Of a DNA stretch of 64,000 nucleotides, positions 10,741-21,034 are shown piece after piece. A program made the position numbers and the translations under genes. A model generated the notes under the pieces. It searched no databases. It was not told where the DNA came from and was given only the letters and a program-made list of their open reading frames with translations. This stretch comes from Candidatus Eremiobacteraceae bacterium (GTDB lineage: Bacteria; Vulcanimicrobiota; Vulcanimicrobiia; Eremiobacterales; Eremiobacteraceae), in NCBI GenBank assembly GCA_035710745.1, contig DASTCX010000003.1, forward strand, positions 124,001-188,000. The letters are read 5' to 3'. Position 1 is the stretch's first letter. Every line of letters begins with the position of its first letter.

Positions 10741-11201
10741 CCTCCGACAAGCTGTGGTCGTTCGCGATCGTGCTCGCAGCTGTCGCCGGCGCCATCGCGA
10801 TCCTGGCGGTCTTCGCGCACGACTACCCGTTGACGCCAGCGACCGTGCCGACGCATTTCGGCGTGACCGGCGCCCCCGATGTGTACGGTCCACGCTCGAC
10901 GTTCGTGATATTCCCGGTGCTTGGCGGTGTGTTAGCCGCGCTCGCCGTCATCGTCTGGGCGTTCGGAGCTCCTTCGCGGCAAGGACAGCGCTCGGTGCCG
11001 CCGATCTTGCCCGCGATCGCCGTTCTCATATTCGCCGAGACGACGTGGATGATGTTCTTCGTCGAGATCGGGAGCTTCGGGGTCGCCCTCGGGCACGCCA
11101 CCGGTCTCGGGTCAGGCGTGTTCGTCGGCGTCGCCATCGTGCTTGCGACCGCGCTCGTCTTGCTCGCCGTCACTCTACTCGCCGTCCGCCCCCCGAACTG
11201 A
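10737..11201 (+). CDS. DUF1648-family integral membrane protein
   Basis: A 154-residue membrane protein with about four hydrophobic segments. The PTHFGVTGAPDVYG motif between TM1 and TM2 is the hallmark of DUF1648 (seen in SdpI-like immunity/signalling proteins). The frame extends further upstream, but the true start is most likely the GTG at 10737, which overlaps the stop of the GNAT gene. Function is unknown; SdpI relatives give protection against a peptide toxin and sequester a repressor, which is only a distant analogy here. Confidence 0.8.
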   Translation: MTSDKLWSFAIVLAAVAGAIAILAVFAHDYPLTPATVPTHFGVTGAPDVYGPRSTFVIFPVLGGVLAALAVIVWAFGAPSRQGQRSVPPILPAIAVLIFAETTWMMFFVEIGSFGVALGHATGLGSGVFVGVAIVLATALVLLAVTLLAVRPPN

Positions 11202-11219
11202 AAGGATACGACTTCCGAG

Positions 11220-11672
11220 ATGACCGTATTGATATTCTTCCACGTGCTCGCGATGTTCATCGCTTTCGCGCTGACGACAGGCACGGGGATCTTCATGGCT
11301 CAGACTCTCGAAACGGACGACGTCAACGTCGTCCGCTCCGCGACGCGCGTCAACCGCCGCCTCAGCATGATCGGCGGCATCTCGCTTTTCATCGGGCTCA
11401 TCTTGGGATTCGCGATCGCGGGCCAAGCCGGCTTCTCGATGACGTCGACGTGGCTTATCGTCACCTACGTCTGCGTCGTGATCCTCTTGGCGCTCGCGTT
11501 CGGCGTCCTCAACCCATTCATCGCCCGCTTGTCGGCGGCGGCGGAGGCGTCGGTCCCACAAGCGTCACCCGAGCTCAAAGCGCTGCTCGCGAGTCCGACG
11601 CCGAGGGTCGCAGGACCGCTCGCCGGACTCATGTGGATCACGATCATCGCGATGATGGTGCTGAAGCCGTAA
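11220..11672 (+). CDS. DUF2269-like membrane protein
   Basis: A 150-residue protein with four predicted membrane segments (start to 20, about 45-65, 75-100, 130-150). The arrangement LIFFHVLAMFIAFALTTG with an early His, and a VNRRLSMIGG loop, resemble DUF2269 predicted integral membrane proteins. AAAGGATACG lies upstream of ATG 11220 as a ribosome site. The 3' end overlaps the convergent MFS-PlsC gene by 29 bases. No function is known. Confidence 0.7.
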   Translation: MTVLIFFHVLAMFIAFALTTGTGIFMAQTLETDDVNVVRSATRVNRRLSMIGGISLFIGLILGFAIAGQAGFSMTSTWLIVTYVCVVILLALAFGVLNPFIARLSAAAEASVPQASPELKALLASPTPRVAGPLAGLMWITIIAMMVLKP

Positions 11673-14046
11673 CTGGGGCCGCCGCAGGCTCGGGGCTCCC
11701 GAGGCACGCGGCGACGGTCTCGGCGTAGAAATTCGCCTGATGCGTCAGTATGTCGGGAACGAGCGGAAAGCGCGGGTCGTGGCGCGTCGCACCGAAGCGA
11801 TACGAGCCGCGGCCGTCGCTCGCCAATAGCCTGCGCTTGACCATCGCGGCCAACGCGTCGTCCACTTTCTCTGCGACCCGCGGCGGCAGCTCCGGATCGA
11901 TGAACGCGTTCGGCGGAACAACATCGAGGATCGATCGCACGCCGTCGAGGGCGGCGTCGCGTGTGAACGCATCGTCTCCATCGCGCGACATCAGCCACGT
12001 CGCGAGGAGTTGGCTGAGCGTGACCGGGCGCGCGGACGCGAGCGACGCGCGCAAATCGTCGGGATAGACGGGCTTCACGACGCGATAGAGCAGCGAGAGA
12101 CGTCCGCCCGCGAAGACATCGTAGCTGAGCGCGAGCAGGTAGTTCTCGCCGAGGTTCACGACGCGGGAAAACGCGGTGCGAAAACGGTTGAGCTTTCCGT
12201 CTCTCGTGTACTTCCCTTCGGCCGTCAGGTAGAGCGTGCCGCCGGCGCGCAAAACGCCCTCGATGCGCGCGAGATCGTTCTCCGTCTGCACCCGCGTCTG
12301 TTCGATGAGCTCCGTCCGATACGGTTCGTTCATGGTCGCGACCGAGACGTATTCGTCTTGCGCCAGGAGCGGCCGCCCGATAAGCGACTTGAGCGTTTTC
12401 GCGTCGCGCAGCGCATGCCGTGCACGCGATGAGAAGACCGTGTCGAGCGGCAGATCGCCGTGCGTCTTATAGACGGCGTAAGCGAGGCTTGCGACGGCGC
12501 GGCGCCGCAACTCGTTCTCGATCGGCAAGACGCCGAGCATTTGGTACATCCATGCCCAGTCGATGAGATCGACAAGCCAGCGGATGGCCGCAAAGCGAAC
12601 TTCCATGAAACCCGGCTCGAAGATCCGCCGCGACCCGGCCATGTAGATCGGGCGCGACCACGGCCCCTGGACGGCGAGGCGCATGATGAGCGCGGTCGTG
12701 TCGAGATCGTGCTGATGGTTGCTGACGAGCAGGGTCGCGCCGCGACGGCGCGGCAGACGGCCCCAACCACGGATGCGGTAGGCGGCCATGTAGTACGGCG
12801 TTATGAGCATCATCGCGAATGCTTGGAGCGGTCCGCCCGAAGGCGGCAGGCGCAAAGCGCGATCGGCAGCGCCGGCTCGCCGGCCGGTGAACAGCAGGAT
12901 GGCGGACCCCAATAAGAAGGAAGCGCCGGCAGCGACGAACAGCGTCCGATAGCCGAGCGACAGATCGGAGCCGAAGCCGCTGATGATCCACTTGCCCGCT
13001 TGCGGCGCGATGATCGCCGGCAGGTTCGCCGCGATGCCCCACACGCCGAGGTCGCGCGCGACGTTGCCGAGCGCCGGCACCGAGTCGATCGCAAGGGCCC
13101 AGCCGGTCGACACGATCGCGCCGTACCCGAAGCCGAACAGCACGGCGAAGAGCAAGATGTAGCGCAGATTCGGTTCGGCCGCGAAACCGATCGCGGCGAG
13201 CGCCATCGGAATACCGGCGAGCGCGACGACGACCTTTCGCGGGATCCGGTCGGAGACATACCCCATAGCGATGCTCGAGACGATCGCTCCGACGAGCGTC
13301 ATGACGCCGGCGAGCGACGTGCCGGTCGATGCGTCTTTCACCTTGAGCACGTCGCTGAAGAAGAAGAGGACGAACGTGCCGAGGAGCGCGAGCCCGAAGT
13401 TCGTCCAAAAGCGCGACGTGAAGACGAGCGAGAAGTTACGCCAGTCGGAGACGTGGACATGTTCGCCTTCGACGTACGGGCCCTCGGGCACCCAGAGCAC
13501 CGTGAGCGAGCCCGCGACGACGACGGCGGCGGCGATGTAGAGGACCGTATCGGTTCCGCTCGCCCCGGCGATGCCGGCGACGGCAAGACCGGCGATCGAG
13601 CCGACGAGCACGCCGACTCCCTGATACCCGCTCGCCGCGCCCCACAGTTCGCGCGGCACGACTTCAGGTATGAGCGCAGAGTAGGCGGCTTGGCTCGCGT
13701 TTTGCCCGATCGTCGCGACGACGACCGCGGCCGTGAACGCGGCAGTGTCCGGAGCGAAGACCATCCACACCAAACCGGCCGCGTTGACGAGCGCGCCGAG
13801 GAGGATGACGGGTCGCCGAGGCCTGCCGCCGCGATGCAGCCGGTCGGAGATCTCGCCCGCGATCGGCGGCACGACCATCGAGATGAACGCGACGAGGCTC
13901 GCGAGCATCGCGTACGTGCGGAGGTGGTCGACGCCGCGGAGATGGAGGAGCATCGCGGGGATGGCGATCGTCAGCAGCGCCGCGTTCTGGAAATTCAGCG
14001 GGATCCAATACGCGTTGAGGAGCGCCTGCTCGGCGGGCTTACGCAT
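11644..14046 (-). CDS. MFS transporter fused to PlsC-type acyltransferase
   Basis: An 800-residue fusion. Residues about 1-390 form a 12-TM major facilitator unit (GEISDRLHRGGRPRRP is the loop 2-3 motif). Residues about 410-640 form a glycerolipid acyltransferase with the HX4D motif in NHQHDLDT (near 446) and an EG motif in TAEGKYTRDGK (near 607). A tail of about 150 residues resembles no domain I know. The arrangement recalls the lysophospholipid flippase-acyltransferase pair LplT-Aas, but the acyl-ACP synthetase domain is absent. The gene overlaps the RND gene by 8 bases and probably remodels or salvages phospholipid; this role is inferred. Confidence 0.85.
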   Translation of the reverse strand: MRKPAEQALLNAYWIPLNFQNAALLTIAIPAMLLHLRGVDHLRTYAMLASLVAFISMVVPPIAGEISDRLHRGGRPRRPVILLGALVNAAGLVWMVFAPDTAAFTAAVVVATIGQNASQAAYSALIPEVVPRELWGAASGYQGVGVLVGSIAGLAVAGIAGASGTDTVLYIAAAVVVAGSLTVLWVPEGPYVEGEHVHVSDWRNFSLVFTSRFWTNFGLALLGTFVLFFFSDVLKVKDASTGTSLAGVMTLVGAIVSSIAMGYVSDRIPRKVVVALAGIPMALAAIGFAAEPNLRYILLFAVLFGFGYGAIVSTGWALAIDSVPALGNVARDLGVWGIAANLPAIIAPQAGKWIISGFGSDLSLGYRTLFVAAGASFLLGSAILLFTGRRAGAADRALRLPPSGGPLQAFAMMLITPYYMAAYRIRGWGRLPRRRGATLLVSNHQHDLDTTALIMRLAVQGPWSRPIYMAGSRRIFEPGFMEVRFAAIRWLVDLIDWAWMYQMLGVLPIENELRRRAVASLAYAVYKTHGDLPLDTVFSSRARHALRDAKTLKSLIGRPLLAQDEYVSVATMNEPYRTELIEQTRVQTENDLARIEGVLRAGGTLYLTAEGKYTRDGKLNRFRTAFSRVVNLGENYLLALSYDVFAGGRLSLLYRVVKPVYPDDLRASLASARPVTLSQLLATWLMSRDGDDAFTRDAALDGVRSILDVVPPNAFIDPELPPRVAEKVDDALAAMVKRRLLASDGRGSYRFGATRHDPRFPLVPDILTHQANFYAETVAACLGSPEPAAAPVTASAPSSR

Positions 14047-17000
14047 GCCGGTCGCGCGTCAGCCGGACGTAGATGACGGGGACGAGCAGCAGCGTCAGCA
14101 GCAGCGAGCTGAGCAGGCCGCCGATGACGACGATACCGAGCGACTTGCGCGCCGCGACCGCCGGATCGAGTCCGAGCGCGAGCGGGAGCATGCCGAAGAT
14201 CATCGCCGCGGTCGTCATGATGATCGGGCGGAATCGGACGCGGGCGCTTTCTTTGATCGCGCTCAGCGCGTCCGCGCCGGCGGCGTGCGCCCGGTTCGCG
14301 AAGTCGACGAGCAGGATGCCGTTCTTCGTCACGAGGCCGATGAGCAAGACCGTGCCGATGAGCGAGAACGCGTTGAGCGTCTCGTGCGTCAGCGCGAGCG
14401 CGCCGACCGCGCCGACGACGGCGAGCGGCACCGAGAACATGATGATGAACGGCGAGACGAACGAGTCGTAGAGCGCGGCCATCAAGAGGAACACGAGGAC
14501 GAGACCGAGGCCGATCGCGGTCGCCATGCCGCGCTTCGCGTCGGACAGGAAGGCCTGATCGCCCTGCGAGTTCGGCACGACGCTGACGCCGGGCCGCAGG
14601 TGGAGCGCGGCGACGCGCCGGTCGAAATCCGATTGGACGTTCGACAGCGCCGCGCCCGGCGCGAGGTTCGCGGTGAGGTGGACGACGGTGCGCCGGTCGA
14701 CGCGGTCGATCGCACGTGGTGCGAGCACCGGCGTCAATTTCGCGAAGTCGCCGACCTTGACTGTTCCGCCGGTCGCCGACCGGACCGCGATCGCCTTGAG
14801 GCCGCCCGAACTGCGTTGCTCCGACGCCGGATACTCGACGTCGACTTCTTTGAGGCCGTCAGGCGTCTCGAATTGCAACGCGCGGAACCCGCCGAACGCG
14901 GACCGGATGGCGCCGGCGGCCGCGTTGACGTCGACGCCGAGGCGGCGCGCCTTGTCGCGATCGAACGAGACCTCGAGCTGCGGTGCGAGACTGCCGGCCG
15001 AGTCGTACGGATTCGTGACGCCCTGCGTCGCGGCGAGCGCGCGGAAAATCGGGAGCGCGTCCGTCGCCGGATCGCCGCGCGTGTCGGAGACGACGTAGTC
15101 GATCGGCTGCGACGTGCCGCCCTGGACGTTCGTCGAAGGGATGACGACCGGGTTGCCGGCGGGCGCGAGGCGTTTTGCGACGTCACCGATCCACGTCACC
15201 CAGTAATCCGTGTCGTGGACGCGATCGGCTTTGAGATGGATGTCGACTTGACCGACGGCTCCGTCGACGAGATATGCGCCCTCGGGCGATTGGCTCGCGC
15301 CCGCGATCGCATACTCCGATCGGACGTCCGGTATCTGGTCGACTTCGCGTTCGATCGCGCGGACGGCGTCCTCGGTGACGCGCAGCGGCGTTCCGCCGGC
15401 GAAGTCCAATCGGACGAATATCTCGCCGCGGTCTTGCGCGGGGACGAAGTCGAAGCCGACGACGCCGAGCGGCCAGATGAGCGCGATCGCACCGCCGAGC
15501 GTCGCAAGCGACACGACGCCGACGATCCATGGATGGTCGAGCGCCCAGACGAGCGCGCGCTGCGAGTACCATTCGCGCACCCTGTCGAAGCCGCGCGCGA
15601 ACGCGTCGGCGAACGACATGCCACGCTTGCTCGACTTGAGCGACCAGTTGCCCGCCAGGGCGGGCGTGATCGTGAACGAGACGAGCAGCGACGCGAGCGT
15701 CGACGCGACGACGACGAGCGCGAACTCGATGAGGAAGCGCCCGACGATCCCGGGCAAGTACGCGATCGGGGCGAACACGACGACGTCGACGAGCGTGATG
15801 ACGATCGCCGCAAGACCGATCTCGAGCCGTCCGAGGATCGCGGCCTCGATGGGTTCCTCGCCCGCTTCGCGATGGCGCTCGGAGTTCTCGAGCACGACGA
15901 TCGAGTCGTCGACGAGGATGCCGGTGATGAGCGTCATCGAGAGCAGCGAAACCGTGTCGATGGAAAAGCCGAGCACTGACATCGCGACGAGCGCGACGCA
16001 GAGCGACGTCGGTATCGCGATGAGCACCGCCGCCGCGTTGCGCCACGACCGCAGGAAGAGCAGCATGACGATGGCGACGAGCGCGATCGCCTCGGCGAGC
16101 GTTCGCAGGACGCCGTCGAGCTGATCCGCGGTGTACTGCGACGTGTCGTCGAGGACGTCGAACGTGACGCCTGGGAATTGCTGACGCAGACTCGGCAGAT
16201 CGGCGATGACGGCCTTGGCGGCGTCGACCTCGCTCGCTTGCGTCGCTTTTTGCACGTGCAGGACGTAGCCGGGATCACCGCCGACGTACGAAGCGATGCG
16301 GACGGGCGCGCCGGCGTCGCGGACCGTCGCGACATCGGAGACGCGGACGATCGAAGGACCGCCTATGATCGGCAATCGTGCGACCTCGGAACGCGCGCTG
16401 AGATCGGCGCGGATGTCGATGCCCGTTTCGCTCTTGTTGCCGCCGATGATGCCGCCGGCGCCCGCGACGCTGCCGCTCGCGATCGCCGCCCCGACGTCGT
16501 CGATGGTGAGGTTCTTATCCGAGAGCTTCTTCGGATCGACCGCGACTTCGATCGCGGGCGTGACGAGGCCGCGAACTTGTACGTAACCGACGGCGGTCAG
16601 CTGCTCGATAGCGGGGACGATGCCGTCGGCGATGTCCGCGCTCAGCTGCGCGGGCGACAGCGTCTTCGACGAGACGTCGATCTGCACGACGTCGGCAGCG
16701 CCGGGATCGAAATCTTCGACCGACGGCGGCGGCAGGTCGGAAGGGAGCTGCGCTTGCGCGGCTTGGACGCGGCGCTGGACTTCGAGGATGTCGTCGGCGC
16801 TGCTCGACTTGAGATCGAAGACCGCCTGGATCGTCGCGAAACCTTGCTGGATCGTGCTTTGGAGATGCTCGAGGTGCGGAGCGCCGGCGATCTGATCTTC
16901 GATCGGACGGACGATGCCGTCGCGCATCTCGGCGGGCGATGCGGCCGGATAGAAGATGATGACGTCTGCGAGCGGCGGCACGATATCCGGCAGCTCTTGC

Positions 17001-17098
17001 ACGCGCATCGAGTATGCGGCGAGGCCGCCGCCGATCGCCGCGAGGGCGACGAGGACCGCGGCCAGCGTCGGCCGCGTGACGAAGAGTTTTGTGATCAA
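14039..17098 (-). CDS. RND-family efflux transporter, inner-membrane subunit
   Basis: A 1019-residue resistance-nodulation-division pump of the AcrB/hydrophobe-efflux type, driven by proton flux. It has two repeats of six TM helices with large periplasmic loops. The N-terminus MITKLFVTRPTLAAVLVALA and the TM4 proton-relay motif GILVDDSIVVLEN (adjacent Asp residues near 397) are clear, and FDFVPAQDRGEIFVRLD opens the second porter half. Neither a membrane-fusion adaptor nor a TolC-like channel is adjacent; the neighbour 4 bases upstream is instead a TonB-dependent receptor. It may recruit these from elsewhere or work with the neighbouring lipid acyltransferase. Confidence 0.93.
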   Translation of the reverse strand: MITKLFVTRPTLAAVLVALAAIGGGLAAYSMRVQELPDIVPPLADVIIFYPAASPAEMRDGIVRPIEDQIAGAPHLEHLQSTIQQGFATIQAVFDLKSSSADDILEVQRRVQAAQAQLPSDLPPPSVEDFDPGAADVVQIDVSSKTLSPAQLSADIADGIVPAIEQLTAVGYVQVRGLVTPAIEVAVDPKKLSDKNLTIDDVGAAIASGSVAGAGGIIGGNKSETGIDIRADLSARSEVARLPIIGGPSIVRVSDVATVRDAGAPVRIASYVGGDPGYVLHVQKATQASEVDAAKAVIADLPSLRQQFPGVTFDVLDDTSQYTADQLDGVLRTLAEAIALVAIVMLLFLRSWRNAAAVLIAIPTSLCVALVAMSVLGFSIDTVSLLSMTLITGILVDDSIVVLENSERHREAGEEPIEAAILGRLEIGLAAIVITLVDVVVFAPIAYLPGIVGRFLIEFALVVVASTLASLLVSFTITPALAGNWSLKSSKRGMSFADAFARGFDRVREWYSQRALVWALDHPWIVGVVSLATLGGAIALIWPLGVVGFDFVPAQDRGEIFVRLDFAGGTPLRVTEDAVRAIEREVDQIPDVRSEYAIAGASQSPEGAYLVDGAVGQVDIHLKADRVHDTDYWVTWIGDVAKRLAPAGNPVVIPSTNVQGGTSQPIDYVVSDTRGDPATDALPIFRALAATQGVTNPYDSAGSLAPQLEVSFDRDKARRLGVDVNAAAGAIRSAFGGFRALQFETPDGLKEVDVEYPASEQRSSGGLKAIAVRSATGGTVKVGDFAKLTPVLAPRAIDRVDRRTVVHLTANLAPGAALSNVQSDFDRRVAALHLRPGVSVVPNSQGDQAFLSDAKRGMATAIGLGLVLVFLLMAALYDSFVSPFIIMFSVPLAVVGAVGALALTHETLNAFSLIGTVLLIGLVTKNGILLVDFANRAHAAGADALSAIKESARVRFRPIIMTTAAMIFGMLPLALGLDPAVAARKSLGIVVIGGLLSSLLLTLLLVPVIYVRLTRDRHA

Positions 17099-17102
17099 AA
17101 GG

Positions 17103-20100
17103 TCAGAGCTTGACCTCGACGTCGAAGTAGAGGTTCGCCGGCGACGGCTGCGCTTGTTGCTCGATGCCGTACGGGAATTGGACGACCCGTTGGATCGTGT
17201 CGCCGGGGTTGAAGATGTTGCCGACCGGCGGTATGTGACCGGGCAGGACGTCGTATCCGCACAAGTGGTTGTTCGTCACCGTCCACGGCTCGCTGTCGCC
17301 GCCGAAGCACCTGAGTATCGCATTGACGGCGGTGAGACGCAGCGTCGTCTGCGGCGTCGCCCGGTACGAGACTTGGAAGTTGACGGTCAGCTGCGACGGT
17401 TGGCGGAACGCGCCCGGCGTGTCGAAGTTGCCTGTCACCTGATCGGGAATGAAGATCGTGTTCGTGCACGTCGTCGCATCGTACGGTTGGCCGCTGCCGC
17501 CGAACGGGTAGCGCTTGTCGCCGGTCACCGATCCGCTCGGGAGCGGCTGGCAGGTCGCTGGGTCGACGCCGATCTGCTGCTCGGGTCCGCCGTAGCGCGG
17601 TCCGGCGAGCAGTTCGACGAGCGGGGTGAACGACCACTTGTCGTGGCGATACGTGGCGGCGAACGACGTATAGTCCGGAACGCCGTAACTCGCGACGGTC
17701 AGCTGGAGGCCGGTCGGGATCACGTCGAACGTCGGATACGACCCGAACGGATCGAGCAGCGGTCGGACCGGTGCGTTGAAGTACGGGTTCGCGACGCCGT
17801 TCGACTCGGTCGGCATCGCGTTCGCGCCGCCGAAGACGCCGCAGAGGCTGCCCGGATCCGTCGACGGATTCTTGCCGGCGCACGCCGAGGTGTACGAGTT
17901 GTATTGCTGGATCGCGGCGTTGACGCCCGAGAGCAGCGTCGAGCCGTTCGGCAGCGCGACGTACTCGATGCGGCTATGCGTGTACGTGTACGCGAGCTGC
18001 CACGACAAACCGTTGGCGTCCGGGGAGCCCTTCGTCAGCATGAACTCCGCGCCGAAGCTCGTCTGCCGGCCGGCGTTGATGTCGGTCGTCGTGCCGAACG
18101 TCGGATCGATGAAGAACGACTGGACCTGGTCGCGCGTGCGCCGGTAGAACGGCGTCAGCTTGAACGCGACGTCGCTGCCGTTGAAGCGATGTTCCCACGA
18201 GAAGTCGGCGTTGTACGATACCGGCGGACGCAGGTCGCGCACCGGCGTCGTCTGACCGAGGGCGAAGAAGTGCGGACCGATGAAGTCCGGCAAGTCTTGT
18301 TGAAGCGCGTCGTTCTCGATCGCGCGCGTCGCCGGCGCCTGTGCGTAGACGCCCCACGACGCGCGGAACACGTCGTCGTCGCCGGCGTCGAACGTCGCAC
18401 CGAGGCGCGGCTGGAAAACGCTGTGGCTCGTCGATGCGCCGGCGGCGGATGCGTTCGTCAGATGCGCCTGCACCCAACCTGGCCCGAGTATGCCGTCGAG
18501 CGTGCTGCACGGCGTTCCCACGGGCAAGCCGAGGAGCGTCTCGTCGATGGGGTTTCCGCCGTTGAAGCCCTTGTTCGCGCACATGACCGCGTTCCATGAA
18601 TTGAACCAGAACGCGCGCGCTGCACCGCCGGCCGTCGACGGGATGTCGAACGCGAAGTGATCGAAGCGGATACCGGCATTGATGTTGAGGCGGTCGGTCG
18701 GCCTATATTGATCTTCGATCGAGAACGACGTGAAGCGCGGCGTCACGGAATTGCTCGGGCCGTTCGCGCCGTTCTCGACCGCGAGCCACTCGAAGCCCGG
18801 AGGCGGCGGCGCGAATGGTAGGCCGTACGATAGGAAGCATGCGCCGCCACCCGTGAACCCGTTGCACAGCGGGATGCCGCCGTTGAGGACGAAGGCGGTG
18901 GTCGGTTCGCACGAGACCGGTTGGAGCGCCGAGTTATAACAGACGCCGCTTGTCGGCGCGCTCTGGCTGACGAGCGGGGCGAAGTATGACTGCGGGCTCA
19001 GCGGGTTCGCATTCGCCATCTGGCCGTTGTTGAAGAAGACGTTGTTCGACGACGAGTACGAGACTTGCACGTCGAACAGGTGGTACGCGTTCATCTGGTC
19101 GACGTAATTCGCCGAGTAGCCGTGCGTGTGCGTCCACAGCTCGAAGTCGGGCGACGTCGAGATGAAGAACTGGTCGTTGCCGTTCGGGCTATGGATGAAC
19201 TCATTCGAGTAGTAGTCGTAGCCGTACACGCGCGCGTACGCGTTGGTGCCGAACGTGTGCTTGTACTCGACCTTGACGATGCTCTGTCCGTTTTCGGTCA
19301 CGTCACGTTGGTTCGCGGGCACGAAGCCGTCGATGCCTGCCTGATCCTCGCTCGGGAAAAGATACGGCACGACGCTGTCGATCGCGCCGCCGGGTGTTCC
19401 CGATACGCTGCCGAGCAGCGGACCGTCGTATTGGAAGCCGCTTGCGAAGAGCGGGTAGCCGGCGCCGGGGATGAGCGAGTGGAATCCGCCCGCCGCGCCG
19501 TCGATGCCGTTCCAGAACGGTGCGCCGCCCCAATCACTGTACGACGAGTACGTGTACGTGGTGATTTGCGACGTGTCGTAAAGCAACTGGATGTCGTCGT
19601 GATCGCTGCTGTTGCGCCGCGGCACGAGGAAGTGGAAGTTGGCGATGTTCTCGCGGTCGCCGAGCGAGGCGTTCTTGCCCATGTTGTACGGGCCGAGGAC
19701 GTAGCCGCCGGGACCGGCCGGAAAGGCTTGGAAGAACGCGTGATTCGCGTAGCAACCCGCGAAATTCGACGGGTTCGACGACGTGAAGCAATTGGGGCCG
19801 CCGCCGATGTCGAACGGCATGCCGAACTCGTTTGAGATCGCTGCGCCGTTGTTCTGATCGAAGTATCGGAACGACTGATTGTAGCCGCCGAACGCCGCGT
19901 AGTAGGAGAAGCGTTTATCGGGCGTCGCGCCGCCGGCTTCGAGGTTTAGCTTATTGAAGTAGGCGGGGGCGCCGATGCCGGCGTCGAGACCCGCGAATCC
20001 AGGATACGTCCCTTGTTTGACGACCTGATTGATGTAGCCCGAAAGTCCTTGCGATTCCGCGTTCGCCGGCGCGCCGCCGGTATAGACGTCGAGCGCTGCG

Positions 20101-20774
20101 ACTCCCATGTCTGAGAGATTCATCGTCGGGATGTGATCGAATGCGCGATTGATCGGCACGCCGTCGAACTCGTATCCGATCTCTGTGAAGTCGCCGCCGC
20201 GTACGAACACGGGTTGGTTCCAGCCGCTCTGACCGCTCGGCACGAACGTTCCGGGCAGCGACGCGATCGCCGAATATGCGCTCTCGAGATCGCCGCCACC
20301 GCCGAGCGAATTGAAGACCGGTTGGTCGCTTCCACGGATGTTGTAAACGTCTTGAACGGTGCTCGGCCTCAGAAGGCTCGGCCTCGCGGTGACGATCACC
20401 GGGGTCAAGAGCTTGGGCAGCTTCGGTGTGACGAGCCGTACTGTGACCGCGTTGTCCGCGACGACGGTTACGCCCGGCTGCATGATGGACTGGTAGCCAT
20501 CCTTTGAGGCGGTGATTGCATACGTATCAGGCGGCAGATCGACGAAAGCGAAAGCGCCCTGGGCATCTGTGGTCGTCGACTCCGACGTCGTCGGCGATGC
20601 CACGGTCACTTTGGCGCCGCTCAGGGGTGTATCTGTGCCGGTCAGCACGTAGCCGGATATCGTGCCGGTCGTGCCCGCGAGAGCGGGTTGCGCTAGCGCG
20701 AAAGCCGCGATCGTGACGATCGCGACGGCGATGGAAGCGCTGATGCTCCGGTAGATCGATGGGGAAGACGGCAT
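17103..20774 (-). CDS. TonB-dependent receptor with N-terminal carboxypeptidase-regulatory-like domain
   Basis: A 1223-residue outer-membrane receptor. A signal peptide (ending ALAQPALA) is followed by a CarboxypepD_reg-like beta domain (about 35-120: GTISGYVLTGTDTPLSG, then DAQGAFAFVDLPPDTYAIT). A plug domain follows at about 130-280 (QPVFVRGGDFTEIGYEFDGV), then a long aromatic-rich barrel ending in LYFDVEVKL. No TonB box is obvious. Substrate is unknown. It is the first gene of the minus-strand unit with the RND pump (4-base gap) and the MFS-PlsC protein, so a shared job in moving lipid or another hydrophobic molecule across the envelope is plausible. Confidence 0.9.
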   Translation of the reverse strand: MPSSPSIYRSISASIAVAIVTIAAFALAQPALAGTTGTISGYVLTGTDTPLSGAKVTVASPTTSESTTTDAQGAFAFVDLPPDTYAITASKDGYQSIMQPGVTVVADNAVTVRLVTPKLPKLLTPVIVTARPSLLRPSTVQDVYNIRGSDQPVFNSLGGGGDLESAYSAIASLPGTFVPSGQSGWNQPVFVRGGDFTEIGYEFDGVPINRAFDHIPTMNLSDMGVAALDVYTGGAPANAESQGLSGYINQVVKQGTYPGFAGLDAGIGAPAYFNKLNLEAGGATPDKRFSYYAAFGGYNQSFRYFDQNNGAAISNEFGMPFDIGGGPNCFTSSNPSNFAGCYANHAFFQAFPAGPGGYVLGPYNMGKNASLGDRENIANFHFLVPRRNSSDHDDIQLLYDTSQITTYTYSSYSDWGGAPFWNGIDGAAGGFHSLIPGAGYPLFASGFQYDGPLLGSVSGTPGGAIDSVVPYLFPSEDQAGIDGFVPANQRDVTENGQSIVKVEYKHTFGTNAYARVYGYDYYSNEFIHSPNGNDQFFISTSPDFELWTHTHGYSANYVDQMNAYHLFDVQVSYSSSNNVFFNNGQMANANPLSPQSYFAPLVSQSAPTSGVCYNSALQPVSCEPTTAFVLNGGIPLCNGFTGGGACFLSYGLPFAPPPPGFEWLAVENGANGPSNSVTPRFTSFSIEDQYRPTDRLNINAGIRFDHFAFDIPSTAGGAARAFWFNSWNAVMCANKGFNGGNPIDETLLGLPVGTPCSTLDGILGPGWVQAHLTNASAAGASTSHSVFQPRLGATFDAGDDDVFRASWGVYAQAPATRAIENDALQQDLPDFIGPHFFALGQTTPVRDLRPPVSYNADFSWEHRFNGSDVAFKLTPFYRRTRDQVQSFFIDPTFGTTTDINAGRQTSFGAEFMLTKGSPDANGLSWQLAYTYTHSRIEYVALPNGSTLLSGVNAAIQQYNSYTSACAGKNPSTDPGSLCGVFGGANAMPTESNGVANPYFNAPVRPLLDPFGSYPTFDVIPTGLQLTVASYGVPDYTSFAATYRHDKWSFTPLVELLAGPRYGGPEQQIGVDPATCQPLPSGSVTGDKRYPFGGSGQPYDATTCTNTIFIPDQVTGNFDTPGAFRQPSQLTVNFQVSYRATPQTTLRLTAVNAILRCFGGDSEPWTVTNNHLCGYDVLPGHIPPVGNIFNPGDTIQRVVQFPYGIEQQAQPSPANLYFDVEVKL

Positions 20775-21034
20775 AGTTGAAATCGTCCTCTCGGTATCGG
20801 CTGCCCACGCGCAAGACCGCTCCGGCGAGCAGGAGAGGCTCGTCGGACGACCACCAATTTGAACAGGAACGGGTTATCGCGCATGTAGGCCAACGCCTGC
20901 CCGCTAAGCCCGTCAGGTGTTCACGACCTCGATTTTGGAGGCGTCGTCCACGCTCGGGTCCCCGGGAGGGCTTTTCGAAGCGTCCGCGCTACATGGACGG
21001 CTACGCTCTCGTCGAGCGTTTAGGAGGATTGCTC

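Noticed and set aside
13733-15979. Very long open frame (748 codons) opposite the RND gene, and others such as 6948-8015 and 16178-17113
   Set aside because: High-GC codon bias opens antisense frames; the translations are Arg/Asp-rich, without domains or signals, and lie fully inside well-identified genes.
14039-17098. The RND protein as a heavy-metal (CusA-type) pump
   Set aside because: No methionine relay or metal-site motif was seen and no adaptor with metal-binding features is adjacent; the Asp pair in TM4 only shows an RND proton relay.
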